Shown here in pieces: positions 43,486-52,313 of a DNA stretch of 64,000 bases; the first letter of the stretch is position 1; each line of letters opens with the position of its first letter. Made by a program: the position numbers and the translations under genes. The DNA comes from UBA11612 sp963662375. GTDB lineage: Bacteria > Pseudomonadota > Alphaproteobacteria > Rhodospirillales > Rhodospirillaceae. A model generated the notes under the pieces. That model did no database searches. It saw only the letters and a list, made by a program, of their open reading frames with translations, and was not told the origin of the DNA. Where the stretch lies: contig CAXXRP010000010.1 of the NCBI GenBank assembly GCA_963662375.2, forward strand, positions 434,001-498,000, written 5' to 3'.

Positions 43486-44256
43486 TTAAGCAGGTATTTT
43501 TGGGGATTTCCGCCGTTTTTGGCTTTGGTTGAGACGATAGCTCTCGCCGTTCATTTCCAGGATATGGACATGGTGGGTGAGGCGGTCCAGCAAAGCCCCG
43601 GTCAGGCGTTCCGAGCCGAATATCTCCGTCCACTCATCGAGCGGCAAGTTGGAGGTCACCAGGATCGAGCCCCGCTCGTAGCGCTGGCTGAAGACTTCGA
43701 ACAGCAGCTCGGCGCCGGTCTTCGAGAGCGGCACGAAGCCGAGTTCGTCGATGATCAGAAGGTGATACTTTGCCAGTTGCTTCTGCAGGCGCAACAGGCG
43801 TTTTTCATCCCTGGCCTCCATCAGTTCATGAACCAGGGCAGCGGCCGTGAGGAAGCCGACGGAGAGCCCCTTTTGGCAGGCCGCCAGACCGAGACCGAGG
43901 GCGATATGGGTCTTGCCGGTTCCGCTGTTGCCGAGCGCGATGATATTCTCACGACGCTCGACGTATTCGCATCGCGCCAACTCCAGAACCAGCATCTTGT
44001 TGAGCGATGCGATGGCCTTGAAGTCGAAGCTGTCGAGGCTTTTGACGGCGGGGAACCTGGCCTGTCTGATCCGCCGCTCGACCATGCGGCGCTCACGGTC
44101 GATCAGTTCCAACTCGGTCAGACGGACAAGATACCGCACATGGTCGGCGCCCTCGGTGGCGCATTGGCGGGCCAGCTTGTCGTATTCGCGCAGGAACGTC
44201 GGCAGTTTCAGGGTCTTGAGGTGATGGGCCAGCAACACTTGCGGCGTATCGGTCAT
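43486..44256 (-). CDS. istB: IS21 helper ATPase IstB (copy 3)
   Basis: Same AAA+ protein as in copies 1 and 2 (Walker A GNSGTGKT, Walker B LLIIDELGF), with one residue difference: 'SNLPLDEWTEIF' where the others have SNLPFDEW. ATG 44256 overlaps the istA stop. Confidence 0.96.
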   Translation of the reverse strand: MTDTPQVLLAHHLKTLKLPTFLREYDKLARQCATEGADHVRYLVRLTELELIDRERRMVERRIRQARFPAVKSLDSFDFKAIASLNKMLVLELARCEYVERRENIIALGNSGTGKTHIALGLGLAACQKGLSVGFLTAAALVHELMEARDEKRLLRLQKQLAKYHLLIIDELGFVPLSKTGAELLFEVFSQRYERGSILVTSNLPLDEWTEIFGSERLTGALLDRLTHHVHILEMNGESYRLNQSQKRRKSPKIPA

Positions 44257-45767
44257 GACGCGCCTCCACCCAACAAGCTCATATAACTGGCGGCGGCCGT
44301 GGTCGCCACGTTGGCCCGAGGCAGGTAGGGATAGATATCCAGGTCGAGTTTGGGCGGGCGTCGCTCGATACGGCACAGCACAAGGTGTTTGACGGCGTCG
44401 TAGCCGATCGCACCCAGGCGCAGGGCGTCCTTCACCGCGCCGTGAAGCACCTCGAGATCGAAGGTCTCCACAAGCCGAAGGACCTGGACGTATTCCCGCT
44501 TGCCGGCCTTGCCCATGCGCGCCTCCAGGAGACGGCGCAGGGTTGGGAAGGCATCAGGCAGTTCCCATCCGGCTAGCGGCGCGGCCTGATCCAGGGCACC
44601 GATCTTGTGCTCCAGCAAAGGCAGGTAGTGGATCGGATCGAAGACCATATCTTCCCGGTCGTAGGAACGGGGGTGTCGGGCAATGATCCCGGCGCCGCAA
44701 CCGATAACCACCTCGTGGACATAGCCACGGATCCAGACTTCCTGATGGCCGTAGGCGACGGGCACGGAATAGTCATTCGTCCGGTAGCGCACCAGGGACA
44801 GCGAGTTGACCCGCGTGCCCTGCTTGTCGCACGCGTCGAACGGTGCCGGCAGTGGCCTCTTCAACGCTTCGCGGTCACGCACAAACCGTTCGCCGATGCT
44901 CTCGCGGTGGCCGCGCAGGACGTTGCCTTGCCGGTTGCGGCATTGCTCTTCCAGGTGGCCATTGAAGGCGTCCCAGCTCGCGAACCGGGGAAGCGGCGTC
45001 ATGAAGTTCCGCCGGGCATAGCCGACCACCCCCTCCACATTGCCTTTGTCGTTACCCTTGCCGGGACGGCCGTAGCGGTCCTCGAAGAGGTAATGGGACT
45101 GCAGCCCGCTGAACGCCCGCGTTCGTTGCCGCGTGCCATCTGACAAGATGCGCGACACCAGACACTTGTCGTTGTCGTAAAGAATCGATTGGGGAACGCC
45201 GCCGAAAAAAACAAAGGCTCTGTTGTGCCCGTCCAGCCAGGCCTCCGTCGTCGCCGCCGGGTAGGCCGCAACGAAGCAGGCATCGCTGTGGGGAAGTGTC
45301 ATGACGAAAAAATGCGCCCGATACTTGACGCCGGCGATGATCGCATCCGCCTCGCCAAAGTCCGCTTGAGCATGGCCCGGAGGATGTGACAACGGCACAA
45401 ACATCTCACGCCGACGAAGGCGCCGTTCCCGAACGTAATCCTTCACGATGGTCTCTTTGCCCGTGAAGCCATGTTCGTCGCGAAGGCGCTCGAAGATACG
45501 CTTCGCCGTGTGGTGCTGCTTACGGTGAACCGTTCGGTCCTCCTCCAGAATACGGTCGATGATATCCGTGAAGGGGGCCAGTTTCGGGCGTTTCGGTGGC
45601 TGGCGTCGCCGATATCCCGGCGGTTCCGAATGCCGCAGCATCTTCCTCACCGTCTCGCGCGCAATGCCAAACCGACTTGCCGCCTCTCGCTGGCTCAGAC
45701 CATCAACATGGCAGGCCAGCCGAACGCGCAGATATAGGTCCACGGTGTACATCCTCCCGCCTTCCAT
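44253..45767 (-). CDS. istA: IS21 transposase IstA (copy 3, intact)
   Basis: 504 residues. An N-terminal helix-turn-helix 'GLSQREAASRFGIARETVRK' precedes the integrase core with 'HAQADFGEADAII' (first Asp), 'GVPQSILYDNDKCLV' (second Asp) and 'GNDKGNVEGVVGYARRNF' (Glu). The C-terminal beta domain reads 'YSVPVAYGHQEVWIRGYVHE'. The T7 run that is T6 in copy 1 is intact here. ATG 45767; an ATG at 45752 follows a GGGAGG with no spacing. Confidence 0.95.
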   Translation of the reverse strand: MEGGRMYTVDLYLRVRLACHVDGLSQREAASRFGIARETVRKMLRHSEPPGYRRRQPPKRPKLAPFTDIIDRILEEDRTVHRKQHHTAKRIFERLRDEHGFTGKETIVKDYVRERRLRRREMFVPLSHPPGHAQADFGEADAIIAGVKYRAHFFVMTLPHSDACFVAAYPAATTEAWLDGHNRAFVFFGGVPQSILYDNDKCLVSRILSDGTRQRTRAFSGLQSHYLFEDRYGRPGKGNDKGNVEGVVGYARRNFMTPLPRFASWDAFNGHLEEQCRNRQGNVLRGHRESIGERFVRDREALKRPLPAPFDACDKQGTRVNSLSLVRYRTNDYSVPVAYGHQEVWIRGYVHEVVIGCGAGIIARHPRSYDREDMVFDPIHYLPLLEHKIGALDQAAPLAGWELPDAFPTLRRLLEARMGKAGKREYVQVLRLVETFDLEVLHGAVKDALRLGAIGYDAVKHLVLCRIERRPPKLDLDIYPYLPRANVATTAAASYMSLLGGGAS

Positions 45768-46677
45768 CTCAAAAAAGATCGAAGGCTACAGGTGGCAGAG
45801 TTTTACTCCGCCCGCGGCTGGGAAATCCCGCCGCTTCCGTGGACTAATTTGTCACCGCCGTTCTCATCGGCTTCTTCCTCGGCTTTCTGGGCGGTGGTGC
45901 GTCTATCATGGCGGTGCCATTATTGCTTTATTTGGTGGGCATTGGTGATGTGCATCTCGCGATCGGGACGAGCGCGGTGGCTGTTGCTGTAAGCGCCGCC
46001 TTCAATCTCGCCCTGCACGCCAAACACGGCACGGTAAAATGGCCCTGTGCCATAGCGTTCGCTCTGAGCGGAAGTGTCGGCGCCTTGCTGGGGCGGCGTT
46101 GGGCAAGGTCACCGACGGCAAAAACCTCATTCTCGCTTTTGCGGTGGTTATGGTGGGCGTAGGAGTCTCGATGCTGACACGCAAACCGGAAGCTGGTGAC
46201 CCGGACGTGCGTATCTCGCCGAAACTCGCTGCAGGATTAATCCCCACTGGGTTGCTGACAGGTGTCGCGTCAGGTTTCTTCGGTATCGGAGGCGGATTTC
46301 TTATTGTGCCCGGGCTTATCGGTGTGGCCAATATAACGATGCTGAACGCCATCGGTTCATCCTTGGTGGGTGTGACCGCATTTAGCGCGGCGACCGCGGC
46401 GAGTTATGCGCTTTCGAATCTGGCCGTCTGGAATCTGGCGTTTTTGTTTGTGGTCGGCGGCGCGGCGGGCGGCTTTTTGGGCCAAATGGTGGGGCACAGA
46501 CTTGCATCGAAGAAGGGCGGTTTAAATAAGAATTTTGCTACGTTCATCTTCGTGACGGCCGCATATATGGCCGTGCAATCTCTGGCGGCGTTTTGATGTA
46601 AGGGCTGGTCCCTGGCGCTTGATTTAACCGGACAGAAAGCCCAAAACTGGCGCACCATTGACTTCAACAGGACTCCC

Positions 46678-48039
46678 ATGGCGAGGCGAGCATTATTTGA
46701 AACTGACGGTGTGCGGGGTCTTGCGAACAGCGAGCCTATGACCGCTAATACGATCATGCGCCTAGGGATGGCCGCCGGGCAGCGGTTTACCCGCGGGGAA
46801 CACCGTCACACGGTCGTGATCGGCAAGGATACCCGTCTATCCGGCTATATGCTCGAGCCCGCGCTGACTTCTGGGTTCGTGTCGGTCGGCATGGACGTGA
46901 TTCTTGTTGGGCCCATCCCGACGCCGGGAATTGCCATGTTGACGCGAGCCATGCGTTGCGACCTTGGCGTGATGATTTCCGCGTCGCACAATCCATTTCA
47001 GGATAACGGGATCAAGTTATTCGGGCCGGACGGCTACAAGCTGTCGGACTCGATTGAGGCGGAAATCGAAGACCTGATGAACGGTGATTTGGGGGAGGCC
47101 CGCATTGCGCCGGACCGATTAGGCAGGGCCAAGAGGTTGGAAGACGCCGGGGGCAGGTATATCGAGTATACTAAAACTACGTTTCCGAGAGGACTTCAAC
47201 TCGGCGGGCTTAAGATCGTTGTCGATTGCGCTAATGGTGCCGCCTACAAGGTTGCGCCGACCGTGTTTTGGGAACTTGGCGCGGATATCATAAAGGTCGG
47301 CGTCGAGCCCAACGGATTCAATATCAATCAGGATTGCGGTTCGCTTTTTCCCGACCGTCTGCAAGAACTGGTGGTTAGCCATCAGGCGCACATTGGTATT
47401 GCCCTAGACGGCGATGCTGATCGGGTGCTGTTTTGCGATGAGAGCGGCGAAATGGTCGATGGCGACCAAGTCTTGGCGCTTATCGCGTGCCACTGGCAGC
47501 GGACGGGTCAGTTGAGCGGCGGTGCAGTGGTATCGACAGTGATGAGTAATCTGGGCCTGGAGCGCTATCTTAAATCCATCGGGCTTAAGCTCGTGCGCAC
47601 TAAGGTTGGCGACCGTTATGTGGTCGAAGAGATGCGGCAAAGTAGTTGCAACCTGGGGGGCGAACAATCAGGCCACATTATCCTGGGCCAGCATGCAACC
47701 ACGGGCGACGGCATCATCGCAGCGTTGCAGGTGTTGGCGGCCCTCATGGAGGGTGGCAAGCCTGCCAGCGAAACTCTGCACCTATTTCAACCGGTGCCGC
47801 AATTGCTGATCAACGTGAGACTCGCGAACGGTATAGATGCGGAAACCGTACTTGGGTTGCAGCTTGTAAAGCAGGCCATATCCTCGGGAGAGCGGCGGCT
47901 CAATGGACGCGGGCGTGTTGTGATCCGAAAATCAGGGACCGAGCCTCTTATCCGCATCATGGCCGAAGGGGACGACGCCGCCGAGGTGAAGGCGGTCGTC
48001 GCTGAGTTGGAGACGGTCATCTCCAAAGCTGCCGCCTAA
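46678..48039 (+). CDS. glmM: Phosphoglucosamine mutase
   Basis: 453 residues. N-terminus 'FETDGVRGLANSEPMT', phosphoserine loop 'GVMISASHNPFQDNGIKLFG', metal loop 'IALDGDADRVLFCDE', sugar loop 'LGGEQSGHIILG' and phosphate loop 'VVIRKSGTEPLIRIMAEG'. It interconverts glucosamine-6-P and -1-P for UDP-GlcNAc, hence peptidoglycan and LPS. thiD follows after 21 bases. Confidence 0.96.
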   Translation: MARRALFETDGVRGLANSEPMTANTIMRLGMAAGQRFTRGEHRHTVVIGKDTRLSGYMLEPALTSGFVSVGMDVILVGPIPTPGIAMLTRAMRCDLGVMISASHNPFQDNGIKLFGPDGYKLSDSIEAEIEDLMNGDLGEARIAPDRLGRAKRLEDAGGRYIEYTKTTFPRGLQLGGLKIVVDCANGAAYKVAPTVFWELGADIIKVGVEPNGFNINQDCGSLFPDRLQELVVSHQAHIGIALDGDADRVLFCDESGEMVDGDQVLALIACHWQRTGQLSGGAVVSTVMSNLGLERYLKSIGLKLVRTKVGDRYVVEEMRQSSCNLGGEQSGHIILGQHATTGDGIIAALQVLAALMEGGKPASETLHLFQPVPQLLINVRLANGIDAETVLGLQLVKQAISSGERRLNGRGRVVIRKSGTEPLIRIMAEGDDAAEVKAVVAELETVISKAAA

Positions 48040-48060
48040 CTCGGCGGCGGGAAGGGCATC

Positions 48061-48864
48061 TTGTCCGGCCGTGTGCTGATTGTCGCGGGCTCGAATTCCA
48101 GTGGAGGTGCCGGAATTCAGGCGGACATCAAGACCGTGACAGCCTTGGGTGGCTACGCCATGACAGCGGTTACTGCGGTGACTGTGCAAAACACTAAGGG
48201 CGTGTCCGCTGTTCACGAAATACCTGCTGATATTGTTGCAGCGCAAATCGAGGCGGTGTTGCCTGACATCGGCGCCGATGTTGTCAAAACGGGCATGCTA
48301 TCGTCGGTGCAAATCATTGAAGCCGTCAGTGCGGCATTAGACGAATTCGGACCCTCAATCCCCAGGGTGGTCGATCCGGTCATGCGGGCCAAGGGTGGTC
48401 ATGCTTTACTGGCCGCCGATGCTACCGAAGCGCTCGTGCAACGGTTGGTTAAAGGCGCCGCTTTGGTGACACCTAATTTACCTGAGGCCGAGGTTCTAAC
48501 AGGCCGGATCATCAAGACGATAGGGGAGATGGAGGCGTCGGTAGGTGCTTTGCGGGAGCTTGGCGCCGAGGCCGTGCTTCTGAAAGGTGGCCATCTGACG
48601 GGAAATGCGTTGGTGGATCTCCTGATCACACCCAACGATGTAGTTCGTTTCGAGGGCGCGCGCATAAATTCCACGTCAACACATGGAACCGGATGCACTC
48701 TGGCATCTGCCGTTGCTGTGGGCTTGGCGGCGGGGATGTCCTTAAATGAAACTGTGTCTCGTGCGCGGGCCTATGTGCGAAAAGCGATCCTTTCCGCGCC
48801 GGGCCTCGGGCAGGGGCATGGGCCACTCAATCACGGGCATGCCGTGACGCCGTTTGAGTCTTGA
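48061..48864 (+). CDS. thiD: HMP/HMP-phosphate kinase
   Basis: 267 residues of the ribokinase-like fold: 'VLIVAGSNSSGGAGIQADIK', 'AVTAVTVQNTKGV', 'VVKTGMLSSVQIIEAV', 'VVDPVMRAKGGHALL' and the catalytic motif 'NSTSTHGTGCTLASAVAVGL'. It makes HMP diphosphate for ThiE (24975-25625). Start TTG 48061. The glmM-thiD pairing is often seen in alphaproteobacteria. Confidence 0.92.
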   Translation: MSGRVLIVAGSNSSGGAGIQADIKTVTALGGYAMTAVTAVTVQNTKGVSAVHEIPADIVAAQIEAVLPDIGADVVKTGMLSSVQIIEAVSAALDEFGPSIPRVVDPVMRAKGGHALLAADATEALVQRLVKGAALVTPNLPEAEVLTGRIIKTIGEMEASVGALRELGAEAVLLKGGHLTGNALVDLLITPNDVVRFEGARINSTSTHGTGCTLASAVAVGLAAGMSLNETVSRARAYVRKAILSAPGLGQGHGPLNHGHAVTPFES

Positions 48865-48929
48865 GCAGACCAAACGTGGGGCGCCTTACGTGCTATCTGC
48901 CCGCCGACGTTGGACTTCGCAGGGCGTTC

Positions 48930-49332
48930 CCCATGCTATGCTCCCAATATTCTAGAACATTTTGGGCGCCACGAATACATTGCCGTGTTGCAAGAGTGGC
49001 GCTGTGTTCTCAAACTTGGTGGCGTTTTGCGGTCGTCCGCTCCTGACTTCGCGGCATGTGCGGCACTCTACTAGAACAGGGGCTTATTAACGGACTTAGC
49101 GGGCTCATTGGCCTCGTCAGCGGGGGGCAGCGAGATGAATTTGACGGGCATGATTTTTGATCAGCAGCTCTTGACCCAAGATTTGCTTTCTACAGGATTT
49201 CGCGAGGTGCGGCGCTGGGATCGGCGCACCATTGAACACGGGCATATCGATGATTTTTCCCGGGCGTACATTCCTCACATGGATAAGGAAAACGGCAAGC
49301 ACGTGAGTCTCAATCTCGAAGGTGTTAAATAG
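48930..49332 (+). pseudogene. SAM-dependent methyltransferase remnant
   Basis: 'NILEHFGRHEYIAVLQEWRC', 'VLKLGGVLRSSAPDFAACAA' in one frame ends in TAG near 49072. 'GLIGLVSGGQRDEF' follows in another, and 'FDQQLLTQDLLSTGFREVRR', then 'IEHGHIDDFSRAYIPHMDKE' and 'NGKHVSLNLEGVK', in a third. Together they match the C-terminal half of small class I methyltransferases found in polysaccharide gene sets. The SAM-binding N-terminus is missing and at least two frameshifts and one stop are present. Confidence 0.75.
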
Positions 49333-49396
49333 AAGAATCCAGCGTTTCCAAGCACTTCACCTGCATTGACGCGGCAAGCCCCCATTTCTAAACTCC

Positions 49397-49411
49397 GGCG
49401 CCTTCGGCGCC
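49397..49411 (+). promoter_or_regulatory. Hairpin in the serC leader
   Basis: GGCGCC-TTC-GGCGCC, 51 bases before the serC start. Alphaproteobacteria often carry a conserved RNA element upstream of serC, and this leader could contain it, but I cannot confirm the consensus by eye. Confidence 0.35.
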
Positions 49412-49462
49412 CAGAGCGAACCAGCAATCGGCGTCGTTTTTCCTGATAAAGGTCACTTCAGC

Positions 49463-50623
49463 ATGTCCGCCAACGCCAAACCGTCGGCCCGCCCGGCGCG
49501 TCCATACTTCTCGTCCGGCCCGTGCGCGAAGCGCCCCGGGTGGACGCCAGACGTTCTGAAAGAAGCCCTCGTGGGCCGGTCTCATCGCACCAAACCGGCA
49601 AAGGCCCGCATTAAGGTCGTGTTGGACAAGAGCCGGGCTCTGCTAAATTTACCCCACGACTACAGAGTTGCGATCGTCCCCGCGTCCGATACCGGGGCCG
49701 TCGAGATGATGCTTTGGCATTGCTTAGGCGCGCGGCCCGTGGACATGCTTGCGTGGGAAAGCTTCGGCGAGGGCTGGATCACCGACGTGGTGAAGCAGCT
49801 AAAGCTGAAAGACGCCCGTGTTATGAAATCCGACTATGGACGACTGCCGGATTTGGGTGATGTGAATTTTGATCACGACGTGGTGTTCACATGGAACGGC
49901 ACAACGTCGGGCGTTCGGGTGCCCGACGGCGACTGGATTCCCCAAGATCGTAAGGGCCTTACCATCTGCGACGCGACGTCGGCTGTCTTTGCCATGGAGT
50001 TACCGTGGAACAAGCTGGATGCGGTGACATACTCATGGCAAAAGGTCTTGGGCGGTGAGGCGCAACACGGGATGTTGATTCTATCGCCGCGCGCTGTCGC
50101 GCGCTTGGAGAGTTATGTGCCACCGTGGCCGCTGCCGAAAATTTTTCGGCTGACAAAGGGCGGAAAATTGCAGGAGGGCGTCTTTCTGGGCGACACCATT
50201 AATACCGTTTCCATGCTTTGCGTTGAGGATGCGATCGACGGATTGATTTGGGCTGAGCGCATGGGCGGGCAGAATGGGCTCATTGCCCGCTCGGAAGCAA
50301 ACCTGAAAGCGGTTTCTGACTGGGTAGCGAAGAAGAACTGGATTGACTTTCTCGCTGAACAACTTGAAACGCGCTCATGCACATCTATCTGTCTAAAAAT
50401 TACGGCGGAATGGTTTACGAGCCTACCGACAGACAAGCAAGCTGAGGCGGCAAAGAAAATGGTGAGCCTGCTAGAGACGGAAGGTGTGGCCCTCGACATC
50501 GGGGCGTATCGGGATGCCCCGCCGGGTCTGCGCATCTGGGGCGGGGCGACCGTGGATACGAGCGACATCGAAAAGCTCCTGCCGTGGCTCGAATGGGCCC
50601 ATGGCGAAGTTCAATCCGCCTAA
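49463..50623 (+). CDS. serC: Phosphoserine aminotransferase
   Basis: 386 residues of the alphaproteobacterial SerC type. 'PYFSSGPCAKRPGWTPDVLK' opens the fold. 'PASDTGAVEMMLW', 'DVVFTWNGTTSGVRVPDGDW' and 'CDATSAVFAMELPW' follow. The PLP lysine is in 'TYSWQKVLGGEAQHGMLIL'. It makes phosphoserine from 3-phosphohydroxypyruvate supplied by SerA, encoded 24 bases downstream. A full catalytic set is seen. Confidence 0.95.
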   Translation: MSANAKPSARPARPYFSSGPCAKRPGWTPDVLKEALVGRSHRTKPAKARIKVVLDKSRALLNLPHDYRVAIVPASDTGAVEMMLWHCLGARPVDMLAWESFGEGWITDVVKQLKLKDARVMKSDYGRLPDLGDVNFDHDVVFTWNGTTSGVRVPDGDWIPQDRKGLTICDATSAVFAMELPWNKLDAVTYSWQKVLGGEAQHGMLILSPRAVARLESYVPPWPLPKIFRLTKGGKLQEGVFLGDTINTVSMLCVEDAIDGLIWAERMGGQNGLIARSEANLKAVSDWVAKKNWIDFLAEQLETRSCTSICLKITAEWFTSLPTDKQAEAAKKMVSLLETEGVALDIGAYRDAPPGLRIWGGATVDTSDIEKLLPWLEWAHGEVQSA

Positions 50624-50647
50624 GCCGGCGCAAGGAGAACAAGAGAT

Positions 50648-52231
50648 ATGGCAAGGCACAAGGTCCTTATCGGTGACAAGCTCAGTCCAGCTGCGGTCGA
50701 GATATTCAAGAATCGGAATATCGATGTAGATATTAAAACAGGGTTGAGCCCGGAAGAACTTTTGGCCGTAATTAAGGACTACGATGGCTTGGCGATCCGC
50801 TCGGCCACAAAAGTTACCGCGCAAGTCTTGGCGGTTGCCGACAACTTGAAGGTCATCGGGCGCGCAGGCGTAGGCGTGGACAACGTCGATGTGGAGGCTG
50901 CAACCGCCCGAGGGGTGGCAGTAATGAACACGCCGTTCGGGAACGCTATTACGGCAGCCGAACACACCATTTCAATGATGACAGCGTTAGCTCGACAGAT
51001 ACCCGCCGCGAACGCCTCTACGCAGGCGGGTAGGTGGGAGAAGTCAAAATTTATGGGCGTTGAGTTGTTCGGTAAGACACTCGGTGTGATCGGTTGCGGG
51101 AACATCGGTTCCATCGTGGCCGACCGTGCCATGGGACTGAAGATGAAGGTGGTCGCCTTTGATCCTTACCTCTCTCAAGAACGAGCTGACGACCTAGGTG
51201 TCGAAAAAGTGGACCTCGAGGGTATTTTTGCGCGGGCCGATTTCATCACACTTCACGTGCCGTTAACGGACACGACCCGCAATATCGTCGACACTAAATC
51301 CATAGCAAAAATGAAAAAAGGAGTCCGTGTAATCAACTGTGCCCGGGGCGGTTTAGTGAATGAATCGGATTTGAGGAAGGCGCTGGACGAGGGGCACGTC
51401 GCCGGCGCTGCTCTGGATGTGTTCGAGCAGGAACCGGCGAAATCGAATCCGCTGTTCGGCATGGACAAAGTGGTTTGTACCCCGCATCTCGGAGCTTCCA
51501 CCAGTGAGGCGCAAGAAAACGTAGCGCTGCAAATCGCCGATCAAATCTCCGGCTATCTTCTTACCGGCGCGGTCTCTAATGCGTTGAATATGCCGTCGGT
51601 TTCCGCGGAGGACGCGCCTAAGTTAAAACCGTACATCAAACTGGCGGAAGACCTCGGTAGCTTTGCCGGTCAAACCACGACGTCGGGCTTGAAGTCCGTG
51701 ACAGTCGATTATGCGGGCCATGTGGCGACGCTCAATACCCGACCGCTCACATCTATCGCGCTGAAGGGGTTGCTCTCGCCTCTTATGGAGAGCGTGAACA
51801 TGGTGAATGCGCCAGTTATCGCCCGTGATCGTGACGTGCATGTACGTGAGGTGAAATGCGACGAACACGAGATCTACCAAACATACATGAAACTGACTGT
51901 TACGACCGAACGTCAAACTCGAAGCATTTCTGGAACGTTATTTGGTGGCAGCTTACCCCGCCTCGTGGATATCAACGACATCCACATCGAGGCGGAAATC
52001 GGTCCGCACATGTTATTTATGCTCAACGATGATAAGCCTGGCTTTATAGGCGCATTAGGCACGACTCTAGGCGAGGGCGGAGTAAATATTGCGTCGTTTC
52101 ATCTTGGCCGTAAGAAAGGTGGCGGCGACGCTATCGCCCTCCTTGCACTGGACCAGGCCGTCGACGATGCTTTGCTTAGTAAAGTGAAGGCCTTGCCCCA
52201 TGTCAAACAAGCACAAAGTTTGGCGTTCTAG
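50648..52231 (+). CDS. serA: D-3-phosphoglycerate dehydrogenase
   Basis: 527 residues, the long form. NAD-binding loop 'LGVIGCGNIGSIVADRAMGL'; catalytic Arg in 'INCARGGLVNESDLRKAL', Glu in 'AALDVFEQEPA' and His in 'VVCTPHLGASTSEAQENVAL'. Then an ASB domain and a C-terminal ACT domain ('FMLNDDKPGFIGALGTTLGE') that may sense serine. First step of serine synthesis. AAGGAGAA precedes the ATG. Confidence 0.96.
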   Translation: MARHKVLIGDKLSPAAVEIFKNRNIDVDIKTGLSPEELLAVIKDYDGLAIRSATKVTAQVLAVADNLKVIGRAGVGVDNVDVEAATARGVAVMNTPFGNAITAAEHTISMMTALARQIPAANASTQAGRWEKSKFMGVELFGKTLGVIGCGNIGSIVADRAMGLKMKVVAFDPYLSQERADDLGVEKVDLEGIFARADFITLHVPLTDTTRNIVDTKSIAKMKKGVRVINCARGGLVNESDLRKALDEGHVAGAALDVFEQEPAKSNPLFGMDKVVCTPHLGASTSEAQENVALQIADQISGYLLTGAVSNALNMPSVSAEDAPKLKPYIKLAEDLGSFAGQTTTSGLKSVTVDYAGHVATLNTRPLTSIALKGLLSPLMESVNMVNAPVIARDRDVHVREVKCDEHEIYQTYMKLTVTTERQTRSISGTLFGGSLPRLVDINDIHIEAEIGPHMLFMLNDDKPGFIGALGTTLGEGGVNIASFHLGRKKGGGDAIALLALDQAVDDALLSKVKALPHVKQAQSLAF

Positions 52232-52313
52232 AAAATCGATGCGCCAAGTCTTGTTGCTCGGTGGGCGGGGGCGTATAACCGCGCGTTTGCAAACATTTTC
52301 TAAGCGGACAATT

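Larger units (their letters stand above)
43286..45866 (-). mobile_element. IS21-family element, copy 3 (complete)
   Basis: A 2581-bp element in reverse orientation with termini TGTCAACGGCGG at 43286 and the complement of TGAGAACGGCGG at 45866. It is flanked by a 6-bp direct repeat TCGGCT (43280-43285 and 45867-45872). It holds intact istA and istB, so it is the likely autonomous source of copies 1 and 2. The ends carry further internal repeats of the GTGGACTA / TTTTGCTCCGCC type. These are the usual multiple transposase-binding repeats of the family. Confidence 0.96.
43240..46596 (+). pseudogene. TSUP (TauE/SafE) permease, split by IS21 and frameshifted
   Basis: Starts ATG 43240 ('MLTDLLTVLSGSAVG') and is cut after 46 bases by IS21 copy 3. 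It resumes at 45873 as 'FFLGFLGGGASIMAVPLLLY' and 'AIGTSAVAVAVSAAFNLALH'. Removing the IS and one 6-base duplication joins the parts exactly. A second lesion follows: at GGGG (46090-46093) one G is missing, shifting from 'GSVGALLG' to the frame of 'AALGKVTDGKNLILAFAVVM', which then stays open to TGA 46596. Intact TSUP proteins export sulfite or organosulfonates. Both lesions inactivate it. Confidence 0.9.

Noticed and set aside
49333..49462. serC RNA motif as a firm call
   Set aside because: A hairpin is present in the leader, but I could not match the published consensus by eye; listed only as a low-confidence hairpin.
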